A stretch of DNA of 64,000 bases, taken from assembly GCF_030682845.1 (NCBI RefSeq), contig NZ_JAUXNK010000070.1, positions 1 through 64,000 of the forward strand. The letters are read 5' to 3'. This document shows positions 8,231 to 17,473 of this stretch, piece after piece (the stretch's first letter is position 1; every line of letters begins with the position of its first letter). A model generated the notes under the pieces. That model was not told where the DNA came from and did not search any database. It saw only the letters and a program-made list of their open reading frames with translations. The DNA is from Methanolobus sp. GTDB taxonomy: Archaea > Halobacteriota > Methanosarcinia > Methanosarcinales > Methanosarcinaceae. A program made the position numbers and the translations under genes.

Positions 8231-8763
8231 CTGTCAAAGAAAATGTTCTTCCCCCTGACGCTCAGCGGCAGTGCCATAGCCACATCTGCATCCATCATCT
8301 CAAAATAACACGCGGCAGCTCCTGCACTGTACATTATCCTGTTATCGATGCACAGGTCCTTTGCCTTTGATGCTGCACAGCCGACTGCGATTCCCAGGTC
8401 GAGGTACTTGATCATGCAATGTGGACCGGAGAACTCCTTCTTCACTTTTTTGGTTTCAAGCATGCCCTTGCATGTCTCAAAGCCGCATGCTCCACAATCA
8501 AGACCTGATGCATCGGAGGATTTGAGGCCGATGAGGACAACAGCGTCAGAATCCCTGACGTTCTTAGCATCACGCAGCAGGAACTTCATTCCCTTGATAG
8601 CGCTCAGCTCTTCCATCTTATTTGCAAGCTCTTCACGTTCCTTGCCATCCAGAAGACAGGTTACAATGTCATCGATACCTTTTCCTTTTGGTGCTGTCCT
8701 TGCAGCTACAAGGATGGTCTTTGCAAGCGACTCAATGATTTCGATTTCGGGATTGAGTTTCAT
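8215..8763 (-). CDS. DUF2148 ferredoxin-like iron-sulfur protein
   Basis: A 182-residue protein with a cysteine cluster LDCGACGFETCKGM and later GPHC, the arrangement of a 4Fe-4S site. Further cysteines follow (VGCAASKAKDLC, AACYFE). This matches DUF2148-type proteins common in methanogens and anaerobes; their substrate is unknown. It lies 77 bp downstream of the G3E GTPase gene on the same strand and may be co-transcribed with it, which would fit a metal-centre-related role. It ends with TAG. Confidence 0.8.
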   Translation of the reverse strand: MKLNPEIEIIESLAKTILVAARTAPKGKGIDDIVTCLLDGKEREELANKMEELSAIKGMKFLLRDAKNVRDSDAVVLIGLKSSDASGLDCGACGFETCKGMLETKKVKKEFSGPHCMIKYLDLGIAVGCAASKAKDLCIDNRIMYSAGAAACYFEMMDADVAMALPLSVRGKNIFFDRPSTR

Positions 8764-8840
8764 GGGAAAAGGAAGGCGACAATCCTATTTATTTAATAGT
8801 TCCCAGGATTTTCCTTGCAGCTTTCCCTATGCATTTTCCT

Positions 8841-9878
8841 TCACAGGTTTATGGGCTTTTGCCCCTGCTGTGCTTTCTTCTCGAAGTTGATGCCTTCATT
8901 CCCCAGGACTTTGCTGATAGAGCTTTCAATTATCTCTGCAAGCTTGTCCCGGGGCACAAGAGTCACAGCAGAAAGTAGCTTCAGGTGCTGTTCGTCATTC
9001 CCGGTCTCATCCAGTATTTCCACAAATGGTTCTCCATGCACCGATGTAAGATTTGCCTTGATGAGTCCTTCCCTGAACTTAAGGGTCATCTTCACATGGC
9101 CAATGAACTCGGGGTTGATCTCCTTCAGCCGTGATTTGATTTCCTCCAGAAGATGCACCAGCATGGAAGTGATCCTGTCTGAATGCAGGTTGTCAGCTTG
9201 CAGGGAGTACTCTCCTGAATAGCTGCCAACCCCTGACATTTCAATGGAGTTCAGGTCGGCCCCTGTATGTTCCGCCTCGCTCTCCCCTGCAAGCAGATCT
9301 ATGAACATGCGGAACTTGTCATCCATTTTCTTTGCAGAAAACTCGATCACCAGTGCATCGGGATTAAGCTGCATGACGGTCCTGATTACCGAAGCCACGG
9401 TTTGCGCATCCACAAGGTCGATCTTGTTAATACATACGATTTCTGATTCCTTTATCTGGTTGGCTATGAATACCGGCACCTGGCTGATCTCCATGTTTAT
9501 CCTGCTGGCATCCACCAGGGAAACTACTGGAGAGAAGGAAAGATCCTCAACATCCATAAGCTCGATGTGCTCCTTTATCTGCATGGGGAAAGCTATGCCA
9601 GTAGGCTCTATTATGACAATATCGGGATTATACTCCTCTACAAGTGTCTGCAGGGTATATTCCATACTGATACGCAGGGTACAGCAAATGCAGCCACTGG
9701 TAAGCTCTTTTGTGACCAGGCCGCTGCCTGATATGGTCTCACCGTCCACACCAACCTCACCGATCTCATTGACAATTATAGCTATCTTGTGGCCTTTCTC
9801 CACAAGGTGCCTGCCAAGACTTCGCAAAGTTGTCGTTTTCCCGCTTCCAAGGAAGCCACCTATGATCATCACTTTCAT
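8841..9878 (-). CDS. CobW/G3E family GTPase, putative metallochaperone
   Basis: A 345-residue P-loop GTPase of the G3E group. The Walker A is GGFLGSGKTT, followed by the CXCC metal-binding motif in SGCICCTLR, then the Walker B-like VIIEPTG and NKIDLVD for guanine recognition. G3E proteins use GTP to insert metals or cofactors into target enzymes. In methylotrophic methanogens, relatives are often thought to assist corrinoid methyltransferase systems. The C-terminal domain (HVKMTLKFREGLIKANL) is of the CobW_C kind but divergent. The DUF2148 gene follows on the same strand. Confidence 0.85.
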   Translation of the reverse strand: MKVMIIGGFLGSGKTTTLRSLGRHLVEKGHKIAIIVNEIGEVGVDGETISGSGLVTKELTSGCICCTLRISMEYTLQTLVEEYNPDIVIIEPTGIAFPMQIKEHIELMDVEDLSFSPVVSLVDASRINMEISQVPVFIANQIKESEIVCINKIDLVDAQTVASVIRTVMQLNPDALVIEFSAKKMDDKFRMFIDLLAGESEAEHTGADLNSIEMSGVGSYSGEYSLQADNLHSDRITSMLVHLLEEIKSRLKEINPEFIGHVKMTLKFREGLIKANLTSVHGEPFVEILDETGNDEQHLKLLSAVTLVPRDKLAEIIESSISKVLGNEGINFEKKAQQGQKPINL

Positions 9879-9954
9879 CTATGTCACCTGTCCAGTACAA
9901 AAAGAGAATTGCGGGAACATGTATATGGATTGTGGTTACATCTGCCTTGCGGTT

Positions 9955-12912
9955 TCACTCCAGAGGCAGCAGCACATGAAAAGTGCTTCCTTTCCCTTCC
10001 TCGCTCTCAACCCATATCTTCCCCTTATGATCCTCTACTATCATCTTGCAGATATACAGGCCAAGCCCTGTCCCGCCGTATCTTCTTTTGATGGAAGAAT
10101 CAACCTGATAGAACCGCCCGAAGAGATTGGGAATCTTATCTGCGGGGATGCCAATACCCGAATCACGGACATATACATGAATCTTATCATTATCTACAAA
10201 GGCACCCACCTCTACCTTTCCTCCCGTGGGAGTGAACTTGATGGCATTGTCAAGCAGGTTTACTATTACATCGACAAGCTTATCCCGGTCTCCCCTGATA
10301 AGAGGCAGGTCTTCCCTCAGATTCTTTTCAAAAGTGATGTCCTTCTTTTCAGCCTGCAGTGCAAGATCCTGTATGGAATTATCGATAATGGAAGTTATTG
10401 GCACCATGGAGAAAGAATATGTGAGCTTGCCTGCCTGCGCCCTGCTGATGTAGAGAAGAGAATCCACCAGCTTACGGAGCCTTTCAGAATTGCGCATAAC
10501 CGTATCCACTGCTTTTTTCTGCTGGTCGTTTACAGAGCCCAGGGTTCCGTCAGATATCAACTGGCTGTATCCCTGGATAGAAGTTAGAGGGGTCTTGAAC
10601 TCGTGGCTCACATTTGACAGGAATTCATCTTTCATCCTGTCGAGGGACTTCAGTTCTTCGTTGGCAGCTGAGAGCTCAACATTGGCCTTGTATAGTTCAC
10701 TGTTGACCTGGGCCAGCTCTCCTGCATATTTGCGCAGGGTCTCATCAATCTTCTTCTGCTCGATGATCTGCCACATGCCCTCCATGAGCAGGGTCAGTTG
10801 CCTGACATCAGCCTGGTCGTAAGGACCCATCTTGTTGCCTACACCCGCGACTCCGACCACTCTTTCGCCGTCAAGTATGGGAACGCTCATATACCGCTTC
10901 ATCTTAATGTGGCCCGAAGGATAGCCCTTTTTATGTGGGTCAGGTGCCAGGTAATCATTTATTATGATAGGACGCTTCTGTCGGACAGCATCTCCCCAGA
11001 GCCCTGTGGACTCGAGCAGGTAATCAAACTTCTTTTCCTCAACATCGCAATCTATCATCACGTTCCTTGACCATGAATAAATAGTAAGGACATTTCCTTC
11101 CTCATTGAGGAACGCCAGATACCCCATCTTGCTCTGGGTGAGTCTTACAGCCTCTTCCTGGACAAAATTAGCTATTTCCTTGAGAGTTTTGTTCGTTATC
11201 CTGCTTAGCTGAAGAAGTGTCTCAAGTCTCGATTCATCCAACCGCAATGCTTCTTCGGCCTTCTTACGTCCGGAAATATCCTCAAAGATGCCGATACCTC
11301 CCAGAAATTTGCCAGCCTCGGAGATATTGGGACTGAAATGACCTTTGATAGATACTGTTATGCCACTTACTGCCGTATGATATTCCCCTTCAAAATGGCC
11401 TGTCTTTCTTGAGAGCACAGCATCGACGGCTTTTCTCATGTTCTCATCTCTTACTGTCGTGACCATGTTAAAGCCGATTATGTCCTCCTTTTTCTCAAGC
11501 CCGATGATCTCAAGGTACTTTTCATTGCAGTGAGTGATGATACCGTTCTCATCGAAATGGAATATCCCAAGAGGCGAGTTCTTAAATATCAGATGGTACT
11601 TCTTTTCGGCCTCAAGGGCAGCATCTTCTGCTTTTTTTCGGTCACTGACATCTATTAGTATGCCCTGGTAATAAGCAGGTCCACCTTTTTCATCCCTTAG
11701 CAGATATGATCTCTCAGTCACCCATCTGGCCTCTCCTGATCTGGTCAGCAGCCTGTATTCTTTTGCAAAATATACCCTTCCTTCAATCTCAAGCTGTGAA
11801 ACATCCTTTCTGACCATATCACGATCATCAGGGTGAATAATGTCCTCAAAAACAAGACGTCCGGAGGTGAAATCTTCAGGCATGTAGCCAAATTGTGTGA
11901 TGTTCTCTGAGATAAACTCTACCGGCCAGCTACTTTCCGCACTCCAGAGAACTGCGACTACAGGACTTTTTTTATAGATGTCTCCCAATTTCTCGATAGA
12001 CCGGACCTTATCCCTGAGCAACTTATGACTGATGTTCTGCTCATAGACCTTACCGATCGTACCCATCATTCCGCCATAGATGCCATCCTCATCTATCAGG
12101 GGAAGCAGGACCCCACTGTGATAAATGAATTGCCCGTCCGGTTTGATGAAAGGGAACACATCATAGCTTTTAGATTGCAGGCTTTCTTTTGCAATCTCAA
12201 AAAGTTCGGCAAAACTCAGTTCTTCTCCATTCACCTGTCGCGGTATGAACTTGACCAGCTTCTTCCCCAGCACTTCATTTTTTGGAAGACCGGATATCGA
12301 TTCCATGCCTTTGTTGAAATACACGATATTGTCTTTCCTGTCAACAGCCCATACACCAGTCCAGATATTTTCAAGCATGCCATCCTGAAAACTTTTTTCC
12401 TTCAGGAATGGCTTGCAGTATGACGAGCTCTGCAGCAGGGTCCACCTGTCTTTACGCAGGATTACAGTGCCATCATGCATTCCTATTATGTCGAGCAGCT
12501 CCTGACCGGTCCTTGCTTCCTTAAGAAAGGCAAAGAGGCCAACAATACGTTTCCCACGCATTATCTCCATGCCTTTGTTCTCAAATTCCACAAAGTTCTT
12601 CCATGCTTCGTCACCGGCTATTGTGAACTTATCACCAATCCTAAGCCCGTCATAACCTTCAAATAGTGCCGCATTGTACATCGATTCCCAGGAAGCGGGA
12701 ACGCTCGGTGAAGCAGACTCCTTTCCAGCAAAATAACATTCATTGCAAGGCGTGATCATCAACTGGCCGCTTTCAAGATATTTCTCAACATCAATACCCC
12801 TTTGCTTGAGAAACTTCTGTCCTTCTTCCATAGATATCTGACCGGAAACAGCCCAAACACAAAGTTCATTGTTCTGCAGACCAGCTTCAAGGAACAATGC
12901 CATTACGCTCAT
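9955..12912 (-). CDS. MEDS-PAS-PAS-PAS-GAF sensor histidine kinase
   Basis: Cytoplasmic multi-domain kinase of 985 residues from the first canonical ATG. MEDS domain about 1-155 (LEAGLQNNELCVWAV), PAS about 180-290, 315-425 and 440-550, GAF about 565-720, a coiled coil, HisKA with H770 in NVSHEFKTP, and an HATPase with DNAIKF, DSGIGIP and GTGLGL. The kinase has no membrane segment. MEDS is the methanogen/methylotroph DcmR sensory domain. A GAF cysteine (IDCDVEE) invites comparison with haem-binding MsmS-type sensors, but that is speculative. The MEDS reading continues in frame upstream of this ATG to 13032 and, through a TAG at 13033-13035, to an ATG at 13044. Confidence 0.88.
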   Translation of the reverse strand: MSVMALFLEAGLQNNELCVWAVSGQISMEEGQKFLKQRGIDVEKYLESGQLMITPCNECYFAGKESASPSVPASWESMYNAALFEGYDGLRIGDKFTIAGDEAWKNFVEFENKGMEIMRGKRIVGLFAFLKEARTGQELLDIIGMHDGTVILRKDRWTLLQSSSYCKPFLKEKSFQDGMLENIWTGVWAVDRKDNIVYFNKGMESISGLPKNEVLGKKLVKFIPRQVNGEELSFAELFEIAKESLQSKSYDVFPFIKPDGQFIYHSGVLLPLIDEDGIYGGMMGTIGKVYEQNISHKLLRDKVRSIEKLGDIYKKSPVVAVLWSAESSWPVEFISENITQFGYMPEDFTSGRLVFEDIIHPDDRDMVRKDVSQLEIEGRVYFAKEYRLLTRSGEARWVTERSYLLRDEKGGPAYYQGILIDVSDRKKAEDAALEAEKKYHLIFKNSPLGIFHFDENGIITHCNEKYLEIIGLEKKEDIIGFNMVTTVRDENMRKAVDAVLSRKTGHFEGEYHTAVSGITVSIKGHFSPNISEAGKFLGGIGIFEDISGRKKAEEALRLDESRLETLLQLSRITNKTLKEIANFVQEEAVRLTQSKMGYLAFLNEEGNVLTIYSWSRNVMIDCDVEEKKFDYLLESTGLWGDAVRQKRPIIINDYLAPDPHKKGYPSGHIKMKRYMSVPILDGERVVGVAGVGNKMGPYDQADVRQLTLLMEGMWQIIEQKKIDETLRKYAGELAQVNSELYKANVELSAANEELKSLDRMKDEFLSNVSHEFKTPLTSIQGYSQLISDGTLGSVNDQQKKAVDTVMRNSERLRKLVDSLLYISRAQAGKLTYSFSMVPITSIIDNSIQDLALQAEKKDITFEKNLREDLPLIRGDRDKLVDVIVNLLDNAIKFTPTGGKVEVGAFVDNDKIHVYVRDSGIGIPADKIPNLFGRFYQVDSSIKRRYGGTGLGLYICKMIVEDHKGKIWVESEEGKGSTFHVLLPLE

Positions 12913-13044
12913 GAACTCCTCCGTAGTATCATACAGAAAAGAGAAGGAACTCCCCTGAGGCAGATCGAGTACAAAATCAATATCTGAACTTATTGCAGCA
13001 ACACCGATGCTATTACCCCGCAGATTATGGTACTATATTAACAT
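12913..13044 (-). other. In-frame MEDS N-terminal extension with amber codon
   Basis: Minus-strand codons upstream of the kinase ATG read SSDIDFVLDLPQGSSFSFLY then DTTEEF, matching the expected first strand and helix of a MEDS domain. No ATG, GTG or TTG occurs in frame down to a TAG at 13035-13033, but beyond it ATG TTA ATA TAG runs from 13044. Thus the full domain would need the TAG to be read (as pyrrolysine in a Methanosarcinaceae host), a non-standard start, or the start has been lost by mutation. If functional, this stretch belongs to the kinase gene. Confidence 0.6.
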
Positions 13045-13167
13045 TATTTGTCTCTTATATGTATTTAAGCATTTTAAATATTAGAATGAGGCACACTTTC
13101 ACCCAGCTTGCATCAATATTATTAACCATCCCAACAATGTAGATTCTCTCAAAAACGGACGGATGAG

Positions 13168-13599
13168 ATGATGGGATCAAAAAAACAAATTTACCTTGCA
13201 GGCCCTCTGTTTTCAAAGGCCGAGAGAGATTTTAATATATACTTAAAGGACAGGCTGGTGGAGAAGGGATTCAAGGTATTCCTGCCTCAGGTAGACGGAG
13301 AGGATAACCTTTCATCCAGAATGCATGAGAGACAGATGTGCATCTTTGAGAACGATATCAAAGGAATAAATGAATCAGACATTATCCTTGCTGTACTTGA
13401 TGGCGGCAGCGATGTGGATTCAGGGACAGCATGGGAGATGGGATACGCTTATGCCAGAGGTAAGAAGGTCCTGGGACTAAAGACTGATTTCAGGACATTC
13501 GGAGAGGAGGGCATCGTCAACCTTATGATGGAAATGTCAGTGGAAGTGCTTGCAAGGGATGTAGAAGAGATCCTGAAAGTGCTTGAGGATTACAGATAA
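13168..13599 (+). CDS. Nucleoside 2-deoxyribosyltransferase-like protein
   Basis: A 143-residue protein of the small nucleoside 2-deoxyribosyltransferase family. IYLAGPLFSKAERDFN forms the nucleotide-binding loop, and SDIILAVLDGGSDVDSGTAWEMGYAYARGKKVLGL carries the Asp and Glu residues typical of the active site. Such enzymes exchange or hydrolyse the N-glycosidic bond of (deoxy)nucleotides and serve in nucleotide salvage or pool cleaning. The start is either of two adjacent ATG codons (13168 or 13171). It is divergent from the MEDS kinase across a short AT-rich spacer. Confidence 0.8.
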   Translation: MMGSKKQIYLAGPLFSKAERDFNIYLKDRLVEKGFKVFLPQVDGEDNLSSRMHERQMCIFENDIKGINESDIILAVLDGGSDVDSGTAWEMGYAYARGKKVLGLKTDFRTFGEEGIVNLMMEMSVEVLARDVEEILKVLEDYR

Positions 13600-13748
13600 C
13601 ATTTTTTGCAATACCTTTCCTTTTAAATGCACTGCTTCCGGCTCTCTATTGTTAGTGACGGACTGCAAATGATGTTCGCTCCTGCCGGCAGGATACATTC
13701 TTAATAGTTGTCAGCATTATACTTTTGAAATAATAAAATAAAGGTAGC

Positions 13749-14657
13749 ATGCTGAAAAGGTTCACCACCCTGTTTCCGTTATGGGCCATAATGCTCTCAG
13801 CTGTTGCACTCTTCTATCCGGAGTTATTCCTTCCCTACCGGAATACCATCCCCATGCTTCTGGGTGTTGTGATGTTTGCGATGGGTATGACCCTTTCAGT
13901 AAAAGATTTCATGCTGGTTCTAAAGAGGCCGAAGGTGATCCTCATCGGAACGGCAATGCAGTATACATTTATGCCCCTGGCAGGTTTTGCTCTTTCCGGA
14001 CTCTTTGGTCTTTCTCCGGAACTTACGGCAGGCTTTGTATTACTTGGATGCTGCCCCGGCGGCACAGCCTCCAATGTGATCTGCTACCTTGCCAAGGGAG
14101 ATGTCGCGCTTTCCATTATGCTGACATCCGTATCGACACTGATAGCCTTTGTAATGACCCCCCTGCTCACATGGCTGTACATCGGCCAGACGATAACTGT
14201 CGATATGTATGGCATGGTCGTCAGCATCCTGCAGATAGTGGTAGTACCGGTTGCCCTGGGAATCGGGCTTAATGCTATGCTGGGATCCCGCACAGAACGC
14301 ATCCGGCCTGCTTTACCTGCACTTTCTGTGATTACGATAGTAGTCATAATAGCTATCATAATGGCATTGAACAAGGATACAGTCATGTCTGCAGGAATAT
14401 TAGTGATGAGTGTGGTAGCGATGCATAACCTCATCGGACTTGCAAGCGGCTATGGATTCTCCCGGATGCTAGGGCTGAGTGAAATAGAATCAAGGACAAT
14501 TGCCTTTGAGGTCGGGATGCAGAACTCGGGCCTGAGCGTTGCCCTTGCGATCAAGCATTTCTCAGCTGTAGCTGCCCTTCCGGGGGCGCTTTTCAGTATA
14601 TGGCATAACATCTCCGGCTCTTTCCTTGCATCATATTGGAACGGAAAGAAGATATGA
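13749..14657 (+). CDS. Bile acid:sodium symporter family (BASS) transporter
   Basis: An integral membrane protein of 302 residues with about nine or ten hydrophobic segments. Family signatures are MFAMGMTLSVKDF, GFVLLGCCPGGTASNVICYLAKGDVALS and FEVGMQNSGLSVALA. The motif around CCPGG and the Q-N-S-G segment form the sodium-binding core of the BASS fold. In microbes, family members carry organic acids such as pantothenate or 2-oxo acids; the substrate cannot be deduced here. It stands alone, convergent with the AMMECR1 gene. Confidence 0.85.
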   Translation: MLKRFTTLFPLWAIMLSAVALFYPELFLPYRNTIPMLLGVVMFAMGMTLSVKDFMLVLKRPKVILIGTAMQYTFMPLAGFALSGLFGLSPELTAGFVLLGCCPGGTASNVICYLAKGDVALSIMLTSVSTLIAFVMTPLLTWLYIGQTITVDMYGMVVSILQIVVVPVALGIGLNAMLGSRTERIRPALPALSVITIVVIIAIIMALNKDTVMSAGILVMSVVAMHNLIGLASGYGFSRMLGLSEIESRTIAFEVGMQNSGLSVALAIKHFSAVAALPGALFSIWHNISGSFLASYWNGKKI

Positions 14658-14684
14658 CAGAATTAGAAAAGAATTGAAGGGATA

Positions 14685-15320
14685 TTATTCCTTTAAGCAG
14701 GCCTTCTCCAGAATGTCTTTTTCCACTACTTCCCCATTAGGCTCTTTTTCCGTGAATATCTGGCCTTCGAAACAGTAAACTTCGGCACCTGTGACCCAGG
14801 CATCGGGAGACAGACCCGCCTTGAGACAGGTGTGACTCAGGAACTCCACCTCATCCATCTCATTCTCCGGTGCTACCTGAGGAAGAAGCAGGCCCTGCCT
14901 GTACCCGCTCTTGATGATCAGACCGTGCCTGCCTATCTTTATTGAGGACGGAAGGTCTTTGGGGGGGACATCCATACGCTCAGGCTGAGTGAGAACCGTA
15001 ACCTCCACAGTGATGTTTGTCATCTCATCTATGCGCACCGGCGGGAACCTGGGATCCCTGAATCCGGCTGAAATGGCAGAATCCGTTATTGCATACTTCA
15101 GGGCCGAATCCGCATAAGGATGACCGATACACCCCCTCAGTTCACCTTTTTTAGTCAGGGTCACGAATACCCCTCTGGGCTCATCAAATATAGCGGGAAG
15201 CTGTATCTCCGATCCGTCGATCATCTCGCCGGTCCGCAAATAAGTCTCTATGGTGTCCCTCGCCAGCCCTACAGCCTTCTTACCTTCTTCTTCCGTAAGC
15301 AATATTACCTTCTCTTCCAT
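14685..15320 (-). CDS. AMMECR1 domain protein
   Basis: A 211-residue protein of the AMMECR1/TIGR00296 family. The characteristic LRGCIGHP is present, followed by [18 protein letters not shown] and GLLLPQVA. The function of archaeal members is not established; the fold suggests a nucleic-acid or radical-SAM-associated role. The start at 15320 (MEEKVIL) follows GGGAGTGG at a good distance; an in-frame ATG at 15335 is the alternative. Confidence 0.88.
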   Translation of the reverse strand: MEEKVILLTEEEGKKAVGLARDTIETYLRTGEMIDGSEIQLPAIFDEPRGVFVTLTKKGELRGCIGHPYADSALKYAITDSAISAGFRDPRFPPVRIDEMTNITVEVTVLTQPERMDVPPKDLPSSIKIGRHGLIIKSGYRQGLLLPQVAPENEMDEVEFLSHTCLKAGLSPDAWVTGAEVYCFEGQIFTEKEPNGEVVEKDILEKACLKE

Positions 15321-15404
15321 TACAACCACTCCCATATAACTCTTTGAGCATTCTCATCCACGATGAAAATTATCGTATTCATCTATACATTTAGAATTAG
15401 TGAC

Positions 15405-16637
15405 TCATGGGTTATGTCTGTAACGTGTAGCGGCTTTTCTTAATGCATCGATGCCCGGCAGGACAGTGCCTGCAAGATAATCTATACATGCGCCGCCACC
15501 CGTACTCAGGTGAGAGAATCGGTCCTCATACCCCAGATTCCTTATCTCGGCTGAAATATGTCCTCCGCCTGCAATTGAATATTCAGAGTGGACTGCTGCT
15601 TTGATGATTTCATGAGTGCCCAGTGCAAACGGATCGATCTCCGAAAGACCGGCAGGGCCATTGAGAACAACGGTCTTTGCGCTCCTTATTTCCTTGGAGT
15701 ATGACACTATGGTCTCCAATCCGATATCATTGATCGGGAAGTTGTCCGATGGGAGCTCATCCACCTGAACCTCTATCCTCTTTCCGTTATCGTTCAGTGC
15801 AACGTCTATCGGGAGCCCGATCTTACCGTCGAACTTTTCAAGAAGCTCTTTTCCACGCTCGATCTGTTCAAGATAGCCCTGGGATTCTATGAAATCCATA
15901 TTTGCCGGACCGATATCGACCCCTGATGCTGCCAGCATGACATTGGCAACCACGCCTGTAAGCAGCACCCTGTCAACACTGCCGTTGCTCAGGACATTAT
16001 CGGTTACATTGAGGGAATCATCGACCTTCGCCCCTCCGAGCACGAAAATGCATGGACATTCCCCTCCCTTGATGCCCCTGTCAAGTGAACTTATCTCTTT
16101 TTCCATTAGCCTGCCGGCCCCGCTGGGAAGGACCTCCGTGAAGCCTGTAATAGATAACTGTGATCGGTGTGATACGGCAAAAGCATCATTAAGGAACAGG
16201 TCAAACAATGGTGCGAGCTTCCTTATCATATGCGTCTGAGAGTGCGCCTTTGCAGAGCGGTCCAGGCTTTCCTCGGAATAGAACCTGACGTTCTCAAGCA
16301 GTATCACATCCCCTTTCTTCATGGAAGATATGCGTGACCGGGCATGTGTGCCAAAGATGTCTTCTACGTATTCCACTTCTTTTCCAAGGTAACGTGACAG
16401 GCGTTCAGCATGTGGTTTCATCGTGGTAAAATCACTTTTCCCGGCCCTGCTCTGGTGTGCAAGCAACACAACCCTGGCATTCTCCAGGTCTTTCAGAGTA
16501 GGTATATGGCTCTTGATCCTCATGTCATCAAGGATATTATCCTCAGGGTCCATGGGCACATTGAGGTCCACCCTCACAAGGACTGTTTTCCCTTCCACGT
16601 CAAAATCATCGATAGTAAGATAATCTCTAGCAGTCAA
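15405..16637 (-). CDS. pgk: Phosphoglycerate kinase
   Basis: Interconverts 1,3-bisphosphoglycerate with 3-phosphoglycerate and ATP; in a methanogen mainly in the gluconeogenic direction. Conserved parts are VLVRVDLNVPMD at the N-terminus, LLAHQSRAGK, NDAFAVSHR (substrate-binding), LGGAKVDDS and the C-terminal GGGHISAE and LSTGGGA nucleotide-binding loops. Length (410) fits archaeal enzymes. It is divergent from an iron-sulfur flavoprotein gene. Fructose-bisphosphate aldolase and fructose bisphosphatase are also in this window. Confidence 0.95.
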   Translation of the reverse strand: MTARDYLTIDDFDVEGKTVLVRVDLNVPMDPEDNILDDMRIKSHIPTLKDLENARVVLLAHQSRAGKSDFTTMKPHAERLSRYLGKEVEYVEDIFGTHARSRISSMKKGDVILLENVRFYSEESLDRSAKAHSQTHMIRKLAPLFDLFLNDAFAVSHRSQLSITGFTEVLPSGAGRLMEKEISSLDRGIKGGECPCIFVLGGAKVDDSLNVTDNVLSNGSVDRVLLTGVVANVMLAASGVDIGPANMDFIESQGYLEQIERGKELLEKFDGKIGLPIDVALNDNGKRIEVQVDELPSDNFPINDIGLETIVSYSKEIRSAKTVVLNGPAGLSEIDPFALGTHEIIKAAVHSEYSIAGGGHISAEIRNLGYEDRFSHLSTGGGACIDYLAGTVLPGIDALRKAATRYRHNP

Positions 16638-16720
16638 ACTTCCATCACCACAATTTAGTCGCCTCTATCTTTTCAGGCAATATAAGTCAATATACAGAGT
16701 CTATATACATTATACCTTTA

Positions 16721-16747
16721 TGTGATATAAATTAGTTAACTATCACA
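16721..16747. promoter_or_regulatory. Inverted repeat in the pgk/flavoprotein divergent region
   Basis: TGTGATA at 16721-16727 is mirrored by TATCACA at 16741-16747, separated by 13 AT-rich bases. It lies centrally in the 222-bp spacer between the two divergent genes, beside TATA-like sequences. A regulator binding site is plausible but not proven. Confidence 0.35.
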
Positions 16748-16859
16748 TTTTGCTGTAAATGAACCAATCCGGTTATATCTTTTTCGTATATGCAGCAGGT
16801 AAATACGACAAATCCAAAAACTAATATCCATTGACCTACAAATCCAGCATGGTGATCAT

Positions 16860-17423
16860 ATGAGGATTCTGGGAATTTCAGGAAGCCCTAAAGCGGGCGG
16901 AAATAACGACAAACTCATCGAAAAAGTATTAGATATTGCCTTAAAGAGAGGGTTTGATACTGAGACTGTGTTCATCTCCTCATCCTTGATAGCTCCTTGC
17001 ACGGCCTGTGGCGCATGTGCAAAAGAAGGTGGAAAATGCCCAATCGATGACAGTATGCAAATAGTTTACGACAAGCTTGTCTCAGCAGACGGGATAATTG
17101 TGTCATCGCCGGTTTACTTTGGGACAATGACAGCCCAGTTGAAAGCACTTTGTGACAGGAGCGTTCTGCTCAGGAGGCAGGGTTTCCAGCTCAGCAATAA
17201 GGTCGGAGCTGCCATGGCTGTCGGCGGCTCAAGGAATGGGGGGCAGGAAAAGACCATTCAATCCATCCACGAGTGGATGCACATCCATGGCATGATAGTT
17301 ATCGGAGATGGAGGGCATTTTGGCGGGATACTGCAAAAGCCTGCTCAGGACGATGAAGAAGGAATGAAGACAGCTGTTGATACTGTCAACAAGTTGTGTG
17401 ATGTCCTTGGAATGATGAAATAG
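16860..17423 (+). CDS. Iron-sulfur flavoprotein / NADPH-dependent FMN reductase family
   Basis: A 187-residue flavodoxin-like protein. ILGISGSPKAGGNN is the FMN phosphate loop. CTACGACAKEGGKC gives the compact C-x2-C-x2-C-x6-C pattern that binds a 4Fe-4S cluster in Isf proteins of Methanosarcina. SSPVYFGTMTAQLKALCDRS is the conserved FMN-binding region. Isf proteins move electrons from ferredoxin to acceptors, including oxygen species. It ends with TAG, is divergent from pgk, and converges on the DRTGG protein gene 51 bp away. Confidence 0.85.
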   Translation: MRILGISGSPKAGGNNDKLIEKVLDIALKRGFDTETVFISSSLIAPCTACGACAKEGGKCPIDDSMQIVYDKLVSADGIIVSSPVYFGTMTAQLKALCDRSVLLRRQGFQLSNKVGAAMAVGGSRNGGQEKTIQSIHEWMHIHGMIVIGDGGHFGGILQKPAQDDEEGMKTAVDTVNKLCDVLGMMK

Positions 17424-17473
17424 CCCTTGAAAATAGTGAATAACGGGAAGGAGAAAAAGACCCCCTTTCCAAC

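Noticed and set aside
9244-10587. Plus-strand open frame of 447 codons
   Set aside because: It is antisense to the G3E GTPase and the kinase domain of the MEDS histidine kinase, both with clear motifs; the product is low-complexity and has no domain.
12900-13050. Firm annotation of pyrrolysine in the MEDS kinase
   Set aside because: TAG also serves as an ordinary stop in this window (DUF2148, iron-sulfur flavoprotein and Cgi121 genes) and no pyl gene is visible, so it is reported only as a possibility.
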